NCBI RefSeq assembly: GCF_022539665.2
Contig: NC_081333.1
Span: 3,906,001-3,970,000 of the forward strand
Source: Daphnia carinata
Lineage: Eukaryota; Arthropoda; Branchiopoda; Diplostraca; Daphniidae
Length of the DNA stretch: 64,000 bases
Reading direction: 5' to 3'
In this document: positions 1 through 10,728 of the stretch, in pieces
Position numbering within the stretch: position 1 is the first letter of the stretch
How the letters are laid out: each line of letters opens with the position of its first letter
Program-made: the position numbers and the translations under genes
The notes under the pieces: generated by a model
Databases searched by the model: none
Seen by the model: only the letters and a program-made list of their open reading frames with translations
Told to the model about the DNA's origin: nothing

Positions 1-105
1 CTCTACTATAAACGCCGCGATGGCTGAATTAAGCACCTGTTTACAAAACACAATTATCCCATGGAGATATGAAAAATATTATCTCTTTATTTCGTTTTTT
101 GTTAC

Positions 106-381
106 CTCGGCGGTGACACCAGCCTCTTCTAGTCGCATTTTTTCTTTTTGAGACTTGACCCACTGGGCTCGCATTTGTAAAAGGCGTGGTAAGACACGTG
201 TCTCTTCGCCGCAGCGGATATCCGGATGGGCGTCCAGCAAGACACGGGCCAAAGTGGTTCCCGATCGAGGCATTCCTCCGATGAAGATCATCGGCTCCAT
301 TCGGTCGTAGCTGTACGTCCGCTTTTCGGCGTCCACAACGATGTGCTGTAACAGAGGCTGCTTCGTTTTTGTTGTGTCCAT
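106..381 (-). CDS. Protein-tyrosine sulfotransferase (TPST), one exon, gene incomplete
   Basis: TPSTs are Golgi enzymes that transfer sulfate from PAPS to tyrosines of secreted and membrane proteins. The exon encodes MIFIGGMPRSGTTLARVLLD, the 5'-phosphosulfate-binding loop, followed at once by AHPDIRCGEETRVLPRLL, a highly conserved TPST segment. The ATG used is at 381. On the minus strand the exon closes at 106 with GAG followed by the donor GTAACA, in mid-protein (..EEAGVTAEV..), so the rest of the catalytic domain lies left of the window. The usual N-terminal signal-anchor helix is not in this exon. The frame stays open upstream of the ATG to a stop near 517 but has no further ATG, so either an upstream exon supplies the anchor or this start makes a form without it. 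Family assignment is secure; the start is not. Confidence 0.85.
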
Positions 382-1524
382 ATTTTGTTTGTGTGCAGGA
401 TTGTGTTTTAAAGGGAAAAGAGCGTGCGAGGGAGAGGTGGAAGAGCCAGATGGGTGAACGTAGGAGAAGGAAGTTAAATTTGTTATATATAAGCCTCCAC
501 CAGAAAGGTTAATTTTTCAATCACAGATGGTGAAAGTTGATTGGTAAAATGAATAACCATACCTGACCCCCAAATGGAGTTGAGTTGCATGGCCTCTTCC
601 ATATTTGGAATACCATTATAAGGATGAGAATAGGTATCCCATAGATTAGTATACGCTTTACTCCTACTCCACGTGTGAACACCATTGTGAGGAACCTTTT
701 TTTCAGACCTAAAGGTGCTTGATGAGAGAAGGAGAACTGAGCCTTCTTACGCTGGTGGTTGGAGACAAATGGCCACTTCATATCATTTCTAAAAGATCTA
801 GAAGGGTAAACATCATCAGAACAAGATTATCACTGACTGCCTTCTGAGTTGCCCTTTCCTTAGCAATTTGTAGAAGGAACACACATCGGTTAAGAGATGG
901 ATAAGATAACTATTGTGAGCAGAATATGGCTGCCCATGAATAGTAGTTTGCACAGAAAACTCTACACTTTACGATTTGCCGTAATACTGATCACTTAATG
1001 AAATTTTATAATAAGCAAAACATGTCGAGATGATAGTTCGAACAGACAAGTTTAGTGATCGATAGAAATGATAAGGAAAATTGTTTGCTTTAATGCATTC
1101 GATTATTTTTCAAATAAACGTTACTAACAGAGGACATAAATGGTACCAAAACTAGAAGTGAGTTTCTTACCCTTCTGAAGAACAAGAATAAATACAGGTT
1201 ATTTATATTTTTTTTAGAATAAGGAAATAACCATCCAAATGTCTACATATCCAACGAGTTTCTACTGCTTGCCACGCAAGAATCACAAATCCCTCGTTTA
1301 CGTCACTGGCTAGATTCAAGTTAACCGATTAACTTACCTCGTTGCCACAGCTACGTTGATAGCAGGCGAACAAAACAGACGTAGCAGACTAGCAGCTAGT
1401 AGGAGGGAGCGAGGGACGAAAGCCAACAAATACTTTCCACGTGAGAATTTTTGCATATTTGGGCACAGTGAGTGCGTTAATCTTTAGAACTTGCAAGAGC
1501 TTTGGATGGAAATCCTGTTCAAAA
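382..1524. other. Intergenic region between TPST and MTO1
   Basis: No convincing coding exon was seen on either strand. Short open frames (for example on the minus strand at 521-781) lack recognisable domains and splice partners. The stretch probably holds the divergent 5' regions of TPST (minus) and MTO1 (plus). Confidence 0.6.
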
Positions 1525-4260
1525 ATGAAATACGGTTGGTTTATTATAAAGCGTTGTAGGAGTTGTTTTGGGTCTCAAGGGCCTACACGGATTATTAGAA
1601 GTGAAAGATTGTTCAGTTCCAATACTGATGACAGCAGACATTATGATGTCATTGTTGTTGGGGGAGGTCACGCTGGAACTGAGGCTTGCGCTGCAGCAGC
1701 GAGAATGGGATGCAAAACATTATTACTCACACATAAACTGGAGACAATTGGTAATCATCTCACAGTCAATATGATTTAAACCAAAATTAGAAAATTATTA
1801 TTTGTATTAGGGGAGATGTCATGCAATCCATCGTTTGGTGGAATTGGGAAAGGACACCTGGTATTTGAAATATTATTTATGATTTTATACATTAAAAGTA
1901 TTCTTGCGTAAGCAAAGGTGTTTTTTTTTTAGATGAGAGAAGTTGATGCCTTAGATGGGGTCTGTGGAAGAATCTGTGATTTATCTGGAATCCAGTACAA
2001 GGTAAGTTATGCCACAAAATAGTGCCATGTAAGGTTGCAGCAAAATTAGTAGTACATTAAATGTTTTTAGGTGCTAAACAGGAGAAAGGGGCCTGCCGTT
2101 TGGGGCCCACGGGCACAAATCGATCGCGAGCTCTACAAAAAACATTTGCAAGCAGAGTTGTTCCGGACTCCCAATCTTGAAATAAGAGCCGCAGCAGTAG
2201 AAGATTTAATTGTTGAGAAAAAGGATGGCCAGGAAACCTGTAGGGGTGTTTTTCTAGGTATTTTCTGAATATGGTCTCCTTCTAAACTGAATTTCCAATG
2301 TCTTTGTTTATATTGTTTCAGCTGACAATACGAAAATATCCAGTCGATCGGTAGTGATCACAACCGGCACATTTCTTCGTGGTCAAATCAACATAGGACT
2401 GGAAACTTACCCGGCTGGTAGGATGGGAGACAAACCGGCAATCGGTCTATCCCACACGCTAGAGCGATTGCAGTTTAAGCTTGGTAGGCTGAAAACTGGA
2501 ACTCCACCTCGTTTGGATGGTCGGACAATTGACTATTCCGTTTGCTCCGTCCAAGAAGGAGATGACCCACCGGCACCTTTCTCATTCATGAATGAACGAG
2601 TATGGATTGAGGTAATTCATTTTAATATAAGCTTTAATGAAAGTGTTTTAATTGAAATGGTATTCGGAAATACGCAATAGGCTAAAGATCAAGTCAAGTG
2701 CCACATTACCCATACTTCCCCAGAAATGGAACGTATTATCTTAGATAACCTTCACTTGGATCGTCACGTCCAAGAAGAAACGCGTGGACCACGCTACTGC
2801 CCCTCTATCGAATCAAAAATGTTGAGGTTTGTTTTTCGGTTTTTACAGTTTTACAGCACTATACAGCCTGTTACTGGTATAGGTTTGGCGGAAGACGGCA
2901 TCAAATATGGTTGGAGCCCGAAGGTCTTAATAACAATGTCGTGTACCCGAACGGACTCTCGTGTACTCTCCCAGCGGATTTACAATTCCAAATGTTAAGA
3001 ACTATCCCTGGATTAGAGAAAGTTGAGATGATTCGGCCAGGCTACGGTGTTGAGTATGACTACATTGACCCTCGGCAAATTCGAAAAACATTAGAGACCA
3101 AACCAGTAAAAGGACTATTTTTTGCTGGCCAAATCAATGGAACTACGGGCTATGAGGAAGCGGCTGCGCAGGGGATTGTTGCGGGAATTAATGCAGGTCT
3201 CAAAGTAAATAAAAACAAAGCATATTGATAGTAGTGTATAGAAACCACTTTAATCGTAATGCTTGTAAACAGGTTAAAGAGCAACCTAGCTTCACAATAG
3301 ATCGAACGGAAGGCTATATTGGTGTTCTTATCGATGACTTGACTCGAATAGGTGCACCAGAACCTTATCGAATGTTTACGTCACGAGCTGAATTTAGACT
3401 TTCCTTACGTCCGGATAATGCAGATTTCCGCTTAACCGAAAAAGCTTTTCCAACTGGATGTGTGTCCAGGGATCGGTATCTAATTCATTTTCGAATTTTA
3501 GTTGTTACGGTTGTCTCCAATCTAAAACAATGATTCAGATATGACCGGTGTGTGAAAATACGATTAGCACGTGATAATGCAGTGGCCCTTTTGAAATCAA
3601 TTGAAAACCCACTTAGCACCTGGCGTAAGCTGCTTTCTCTTCCTGCTACAAAAACATCGACCCGTCGAAAGTACCTGGCATGACAAATTAAATTCTCCCT
3701 TACGTTTTACATAACATGCTTCTTTATTTCAGTGCATTTGACCTTCTGTCTTTGTCATGGCCGCTGGACGGAGATAACGGCGTTACTGTGGCACTTATAG
3801 ATTCTATTTTGGGAGATGGCAAACTGACTCATCTGACATCCGATCTGCAACTGTGTCAAAGGCTCAAGATCGAATCACTGTATGCGGATGCCATTGGTGA
3901 TCAAGAGGAAGACGCCGTACAAATCCGAAACGAAGAAGCTCTGGCTATACCCGATGACATTGATTATTCAGAGTACAAGAACGTATAAAATTCTTATAAT
4001 TCCAATCAAACCATTTTTATATTCTTAGGAGTTCAATGTCTTTGTCGAACGAGGAAAGAAGCAAACTCATCGAAGCACGCCCACTAACGGTAAAGTGTTC
4101 GACGCCTTTTGACCTCCAATGCAAACCAAGTCTAATTTTCCCTGATTGCCTAACATAGATTGGTGCAGCCTCGCGAATTTCAGGAGTTACGCCCGCTGCC
4201 ATTCTTACAATCTTACAGTATCTCAACCGAAGGAAGCGCTCCGCGGTAATATATTCTTGA
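1525..4260 (+). CDS. MTO1: MTO1/GidA family mitochondrial tRNA 5-taurinomethyluridine biosynthesis protein
   Basis: MTO1 works with GTPBP3 in the mitochondrial matrix to modify the wobble uridine (U34) of certain tRNAs, using FAD. The twelve coding exons read 1525-1750, 1811-1860, 1933-2001, 2071-2257, 2322-2611, 2681-2826, 2883-3204, 3273-3475, 3539-3670, 3733-3972, 4029-4089 and 4159-4260, giving 675 aa, close to human MTO1. The N-terminus from ATG 1525 ([14 protein letters not shown]...) is basic and suits a mitochondrial presequence. The Rossmann FAD motif [12 protein letters not shown] follows near residue 40, then [13 protein letters not shown], then the GidA signature [14 protein letters not shown], the segment TGTPPRLDG, and the C-terminal GVTPAAI segment. 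An in-frame GTG at 1441 is ignored because the ATG gives the expected presequence. The donor at 3973 (GA|GTACAA) was chosen because only it keeps the C-terminal frame. The gene ends 105 bp from the GOSR1 stop. Confidence 0.95.
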
Positions 4261-4365
4261 TCAAGATAATGACTGAAAATGCTTTGTAATGAACCTTTAG
4301 GAAATAATAAAAAGAGGAGGAGCCATCACAGTGTAAAATATAGAAATTTTTCGTTATAAAGTTAT

Positions 4366-5392
4366 TTAGCGCTGAGAGTAGAGGAGCAAGAGAATACATC
4401 CGAAGCCAATGACACTTCCTAAAATGATGGCATCCCTTCTTTTCCGGAAGTTAATGCGCTGTACTACGCTATTGATGACAGGAAAACGAGAAGCCAAATC
4501 ATTGACGCGAGCCTGCATGCGCTTCAGGTTTCCGCGTTGGTTCGTTATGTGTTCTTTGGTCTCGATGGCGATATTGATTTGATCATCCACCATTCTATCA
4601 GAGCTAAATTTGACGTAAAATTAAATGATGATTAGATCAGCTAATTATTTGAAGACTCTGATTCAATACCTTCTCAAGTGTTCATTTTCTTTTAGATACA
4701 GGTCAGTACGCCTGTTTCTTCCACTGTCATTTTTATAGGCACTGCAGAAGACAGGAATTGTCAGCTATAATTTAGGCAGTTTCATTTCTGGGTTTCTTAC
4801 TCTATGTCTCGTCTGACACTTCCCAGCAAATCTTCTCTCTCCTTTTTTGATAACAAATGAGATGATGTCTTCTGGAACTCAGTTGTGTAGTCTTGCAATA
4901 TGTCACGGTGTCGCTGTAGAGTGTGTTGCAAAGCTGCACTTGGGGCTTGCGAGGCAGATACTTCAGTCATTTGGGAGTTGATCTCTGTTAACTATGAGAA
5001 GACAATTTGTTAACAGATTATGGTAAAGGTTATGGTGTATATTTTCATAATCACCTTGCTGAGAAGTTGTTGGATTTCACTTGAGACTGATTCAAAGGCA
5101 AAATTTTCTCCAAGCAGATGAGCTGATTCTCTTAATGTTTAAATCAGAATAGCTTCACATCTATGTTTCGTTACAATTCACCCCTTGCTTACCCATTGGA
5201 TTTAGATGAGTTGTTGAAAGGTGTTGACCCTAATCCCAATTTGCTAAAACTGACCAACTTTGCATCAATTTCATTTTCCAACTGTCGCGCTTGCTTTCGT
5301 AAATCTATTTTCGACGTAAAATGATTTATCTGAAAATTAATACGGCTTAAACAAGTTTATTTACCTTCCCACGAAAAAGTTCCTCTTGTCAT
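4366..5392 (-). CDS. GOSR1: Golgi SNAP receptor complex member 1 (GS28)
   Basis: GS28 is a Qb-SNARE of ER-Golgi and intra-Golgi transport. Coding exons on the minus strand are 5392-5365, 5304-5193, 5130-5055, 4991-4801, 4741-4670 and 4603-4366, giving 238 aa (human 250). The start MTRGTFSWEDLRKQARQLEN matches the GS28 N-terminus, including the conserved WEDLRKQARQLE. The middle exon gives ...LQRHRDILQDYTTEFQKT..., and the last exon carries the SNARE helix (NQRGNLKRMQARVNDLASRF, then INSVVQRI) followed by a C-terminal membrane anchor of about 18 hydrophobic residues ending in LLLLYSQR. It faces MTO1 tail-to-tail and shares a 364 bp upstream interval with the gene at 5757. Confidence 0.95.
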
Positions 5393-5756
5393 ATTGATGA
5401 CGTTGGCTGCCTCCGTTGTCTCCAGTCTGACTCCGTTTTACGTACCACAATGCGATTGGATTGAACTTTAAACAGCTAAATCCACTGCGAATCAACGTAC
5501 CTTAAATCTGAAGGTTTGGTGACGAAATTACTCCAAAATACTACTGATGAACAAGTCTGATAACATTTATGTATCTACGGACTACTGTCACTGTCAGCCT
5601 GCCACTTTACGACGACGTATTCCCAGCTCCAGGAGTTCATTCAATACTATTTGACAACGTTGTAGGTAGTAAAAGGGTTTGAAATGAAATAACCGTTTGA
5701 CAAACCGCATCATCATCCATAATTGACCCCCTCCAATAGCTAGTTATTAATCGAAA
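5393..5756. promoter_or_regulatory. Head-to-head interval between GOSR1 and the gene at 5757
   Basis: The 364 bp between two divergent start codons must hold both 5' UTRs and probably a shared promoter. No clear TATA box was seen on either side, as is usual for housekeeping promoters. Calling it bidirectional is an inference from the spacing. Confidence 0.5.
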
Positions 5757-6695
5757 ATGGCATCAAGTTTAAAAAGTTTATCACAAATTTGGCATAAGGA
5801 TCCAACGTCAAACGTTAATGTTGAAGATATTAGTAATACATCTGCTGTTCATGGCAGTGGTAGCAGGCGTCAACTGTCTAGACAATTCAAAAGTGTTTCG
5901 GATACAACGAGGAGCCAAGAACAACCTACAAGGAAAATGCTTTTGCGAGGACGTGGGGTGCTTTCCTCCATAAGTAATCTCAATGTAGCTAATGTGCCCA
6001 AGGAAACTCGCAAACTCATCCAAGCTGGTGCTGATAAAGTGAACCAAACATTAAATGGTGTTCGGAGCACTTTTGATACTTGGTCTCAGGTAGAAAATGT
6101 TCTTGTTCTTTTTATAATGTTTGTACAACTTTTTTGTTAAAATTTAGAAGCTCAAAAATAATCCAACTAGACGTAGACAAAGACTAGTTAACAGTTCCCC
6201 TTACACACCAGGAAGAGGAAAAGATACACCAAAATCAAAACAGTTATTAGGAAGGACCCCTACTAAGCTTTACAGGTTGGTCTGATTGTTTCAAAGGTTT
6301 AGAGATTCGTAAGCCTAATTGAAGTCTTTCATCACTTGCCCCATAGCCCTTTTGGCATTGAGACACCATCTGATCGACGCCAGCGAAATCATCAGAATTT
6401 TTATGGAAAGCCCGGCACGTATACCCCCACGCGAGCCGGCAGCAATAAGCGTTCTGGCAGCAGCATCGTTTCGGGACCCGCCTTTAATGCTGTTTCCGTG
6501 TACAGCCCGACCCAGGTATATCCAAGCTACCTGCCCACAAAAGCGATTGATCATCATCTTCTCTCCATTTCTCATCCACAGGCTTTCCCGAAGGATGTTC
6601 AGCACGTTCGCCAAGGTGTAGAAGATTTCAACCGGGCAGCTGAGGGCGTAGTGCGTCGCTCTCTGAGACAGCAGATGTCCACCGCCCACCTATAA
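5757..6695 (+). CDS. Small basic protein, possibly PIMREG/FAM64A-like
   Basis: Four exons (5757-6089, 6148-6275, 6347-6515, 6582-6695) give 247 aa from ATG 5757. The protein is rich in basic residues and in Ser/Thr/Pro, has no membrane segment, and looks largely disordered. Stretches that look conserved in style are RRQLSRQF near residue 40, a predicted helix KLIQAGADKVNQTLNGVRST near 85-105, the basic cluster PTRRRQR, and LLGRTPTKLYSPFGIETP near 140-157. TP/SP sites (YTPGR, DTPKS, RTPTK, YSPFG, YTPTR) suggest proline-directed phosphorylation. The order of an RQF motif, an amphipathic helix and an RRRQR cluster faintly recalls the mitotic regulator PIMREG, but this is from memory and not decisive. 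Exon structure and coding nature are well supported; the function is unknown. Confidence 0.75.
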
Positions 6696-9600
6696 ACACT
6701 CAGTTATATTGGCTTCTTTTTGTCTTCAAATCTAAAGCTTATTATTTTTTAATATTTTCCACATTCCGTAAACGTCCTCCACTTATACCCAGCTCATTTG
6801 GGAGGCAATTCTTTTCGCAGCACCTTCTCATTGTTTTTGCGAATCATCGACGCAATTTAGTCCCATAGCCCAGCATTACTCAGATCTTTTTTCACTCTTT
6901 CCTTCTTTACAACCAAAGACAATTTCACCAGGAATCTCAAACAAAGCTCCTACAAAAAAAAAACTTTCGTTTTTTTCCACAGACATTTTTTCTTTTGTCG
7001 ACATGGAAAAATAAACAACGTGTTTCTTTTTTTAACTTTGGAATATCAGCTCCATGCAAAAAAGGATTTGTTTATTTTCCACGAAAAAATCCATAGACAA
7101 TGCAGCTTGTTCCAATCAGGCTATGCTTTGAACGACTGTATCACGACAAGATGATGAACTCAGCGAGCCAAACTTGTATGCATAGAAGAGGATCGACAAA
7201 TATAAGAGGATGGAATAGAGCAGCAATAGGACCGCCCGTTATGCTGAAGCATTACGTCACCATGTCAGTGCACCCACTGTTTTCTCTACCTACATGTTGA
7301 TGTTGATTAAACAATGTGCCACAACTAACGCCGACCTGGCTGGCACACGACTTGCATATTGCACCATCCGAGGAAGGAGGAAGAGGAAGAACAGAAAGGC
7401 CTAACAAGCAAAAAGTGACAAAGCAAAACTCTTTACATGTTTAATGCTAACCTGGGCTGAGAAGTTTTTACACAAGAGGCGTTCTTGTTTTATTGTTAAG
7501 TTTTTCTCTTTTCTTTTTTATTTAACCTATTCTTGCTTTATTTTCTTTTTTATATGCCTTGGACAATGAAGTGGGCAGAATCCACTACCAAGTTTTGAGA
7601 TATCATCTGACTTTCAAATAGGTTCTTTATTTTTCCCTTTGTCCAAACAGGTTTGCCTGATAAAATGAGATACTCTGTTAGATATTTAAAGCACATTTTT
7701 ATTTAGAAAAACCAAAACCAACTGGTAATGGGGCAATATGGAATTCAGTACATCGTGCTATGTTGTACGAAAAGAATTAGCCTGGGGGAATAAATATGCA
7801 GAAGACGGAACTGATTGATTAGTGTGGTATGTATTTTATAACCATTAAGCGTCGTTTGGGTCCAGAAAAAGAGTTACTCTTTCACAGCATATTTCCTTAA
7901 TATCGGCCCAAATTAGGAATAGACGGTGGACACGCCTTATGTCCCATTTTCGAATATGGATGCCCTTAGTGCACATATACTAACCCTTTACTACAATCGG
8001 AACGAATACTACATACATACCGAGTAAGGTTAACTAATAAATCCTGCTGTCAAATCAACATTGAATTATTTGTATTGAAACATTTTTATTTTTCTCGTTC
8101 CTTTCTTTGACCGACACGTTGTGTGTGTACGTCGTATTGGCTGGACTGTCTCGTGCCTTTTAAGGTATACGTATGTGTATTTGCTCTCGTGAATATTCAA
8201 AACAGGTGGTTTGAAGCTGGGCCACTATACAGGGCCTATTATGGATAAGGTGTAAAAGAGGTGTATACGCTGGAAGATCAAATGGCCTTGCGGGCTTTTT
8301 TTCTTCGCTTTTCTGACGGTCGTTCGGTTTGGAAACACATGGAGCCTCTGCCGACGTGATATCTCAACAGTCTACCGCCGTCTGTGGCCCCGTCATGTTG
8401 TTAGTCAGACTCATTCCATCAGAGTAAAAACACCGACTACCTGTTAAAAGATCTGGCTGTTACTGGTACCAAAACAACAAACAAGGAAACAAGTGAACTA
8501 GTTTTATCTTGCTGTGCATTTGTTTACCTTTTGTTCAGCCTAGATCACCGAACATCTGCAAGCAGACAACACAACTTCCTAGAATCATCACGCAGTAAGC
8601 CAAGAGCAATTTAAATTTTTTTGAAATTTAGAATTAGTTTTTGGAAAGTTCTTTGTAAAATTAAGGCGGGTCTCTTAGTATGACCTGATTTGGCCGCGAA
8701 ATTGACGTGTTGGCGGGTGTAGTTCGAAATGTCCGCATCAGTGACGACAGGGCGGTGATTCACCCGTACCCTTGGTCAATCACAACATATAGACATGGAT
8801 GGTGATATGAAAAAGATTTAATTTGAAAAAAAAAAACACACACATAGTGAAATGGGCGAAAACTGGTTTTTCAGATCGAGTGTAAACAAGAGTGAACGAG
8901 CGGGTTCTTGTATTCCTTGTTGTTTGTTTAGCTTCCGTAATATCCGCCACGAGATTTTCTCTTTTAACATTTGCCTGTTTGTTTTTTTTGTTAAACACCC
9001 TTCTTTTTTTGGTGAAATAGTTTTTGCCACAACAGTTTGAGACCTCGATGGCCATAAAAGGCCACAAGGTTGATGGCGGTAACATTACAATGCGCTGAGA
9101 CACACGCACTCTAAAAAAGAAGTTTATATTGGACTGTCCAAAAACAACAAAGTTCAACTCAGAAAGGCGTTATAGAGAAAATATATCTTTTTTTTTTACG
9201 ACACGCAACCACACAAAAAGGAGGAATGGACAGTTGTCATGGGATTGACTGTTTTTTCTGTCGCCCCAATTGTCGCATTCCATCGACACCATAATAAGAA
9301 ATCGTGCCCGAGAAAGAAAGAAGGGTGTGTATTACAAAAAAAAAACAACGATACTATCTTATTCTAAAAATTCCACATAGTGACGTCATTCATGGCACCA
9401 ATGGTGGTTACTGAAGCAGGCTCAAATCCAGATTCAACCCCAGGCATATTTCCAATAAAACCATAATTATATTCCACACAAATACGGAACAGTTAATTGA
9501 CCGGAAAGATAGAGATATTTTTTGTCTTTTGCATTCTGCGTGCAGGAGGTATATATTTTGTAACTTGAAAAACCATTTTTTTCTGGATGGATACGGTTGC

Positions 9601-10728
9601 AGCGAGTCATAAAACCAACTTCTTGGTTTCCTTTTCGTTTTTGGACGCAAAATAAAGAAGAATATCTTTTACGAGAAAATGCCACAAGTCGTGGAAATGG
9701 TTTTAGTGTCGATTCCTAAAACGGGTAGCTGATTGCTGAGATCGTAAAAAACACACAGACGTAAACGGAGGCAGAAAACGGGTCAGTCGTTTTAAGGTGT
9801 GAAATGGTCAGGAATGACGATGAAATGTAATTCTTACTCGTTATTTTTTATTAATTTGTATTCGAAAGATAGGGATCGTATGTTACAAGTTAATTCTGTT
9901 TTCCTATATGGCTGCAGACCTGATGTGAGATTTTTACCATTAAATTCGTGAGTATGTGCATGCAAGCTACAACTGCAGGATACATATATATATATATTTT
10001 TTCTCACAACGGAAACACTCGACACTGGCGGGGTGGTTGTTGTTGAATATGTAATTGTATAATGCTACGTCCTCCATCTGTTATCGTAAAACAGGGCGGT
10101 GGTTCAATCAATGGCACGCAATGGCATCGTCCATACGGAAATGTTAATTAGATGTATTCTTTTTTGTTGTTGCTGTTTCCAGCCCACGTTTTTTTTCGAA
10201 AAAGGAAATTACTCAGTTTGATTTGAATTTTTGGCGTCGCGTAGTTTTGCGATCAGTCGTAGGTTTGATGATCTGTCAACCGTGCGCCTTCATCCATTCG
10301 TAAACATTAAATTCGTGTCTGCTATTCAGCAGCGAAGACGGCCAGAGGGCAACTGTCTCCGCGCCAAGATTTCCTGTTCATTTGGCCCCTACTGTGGTCG
10401 TCTAGAGATTACCAAAGAAAGCAAACTAATGCAGTATTTTATCGGTTCTAAGTGAAAGAATTTTTTCAGATTTGTATGGCTATTTAATCTGTAGTCGAGT
10501 GCTTATCGCCTATTTCTTCGTTTGCCTTAAGACGATCTTTAGCACCGTAGTCAAGTAAATCTTTTTTAAATACGACTGTCAAATGTACAATCCACCTCCA
10601 GTGATAAACTTTTCAAAACATTGAGTTTGTAAATTTATTGCCATGGCTATCTATGACCTGTTTTCATTTTCCTTGTGTAGTATCATAAGTTGTATCACTT
10701 TTGTTTTACAGGTGAGTGTCAGTGAGAA
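6696..10728. other. Long non-coding interval upstream of CLIP
   Basis: About 4 kb without a recognisable coding exon; the open frames here are short, AT-rich and lack domains. The CLIP start codon sits 18 bases after a good 3' splice site (TTTTACAG at about 10711), so the interval very probably contains at least one non-coding CLIP exon and a long first intron. The GC-richer stretches near 8280-8400 and 10230-10440 are candidates for promoter or 5' exon, by inference only. There is a short TA run near 9983-9996. No clear mobile element was seen. Confidence 0.5.

Noticed and set aside
9408-9650. Open frames of 70-125 codons in the 6.7-10.7 kb interval
   Set aside because: Low-complexity, AT-driven composition, no family motifs and no matching splice partners.
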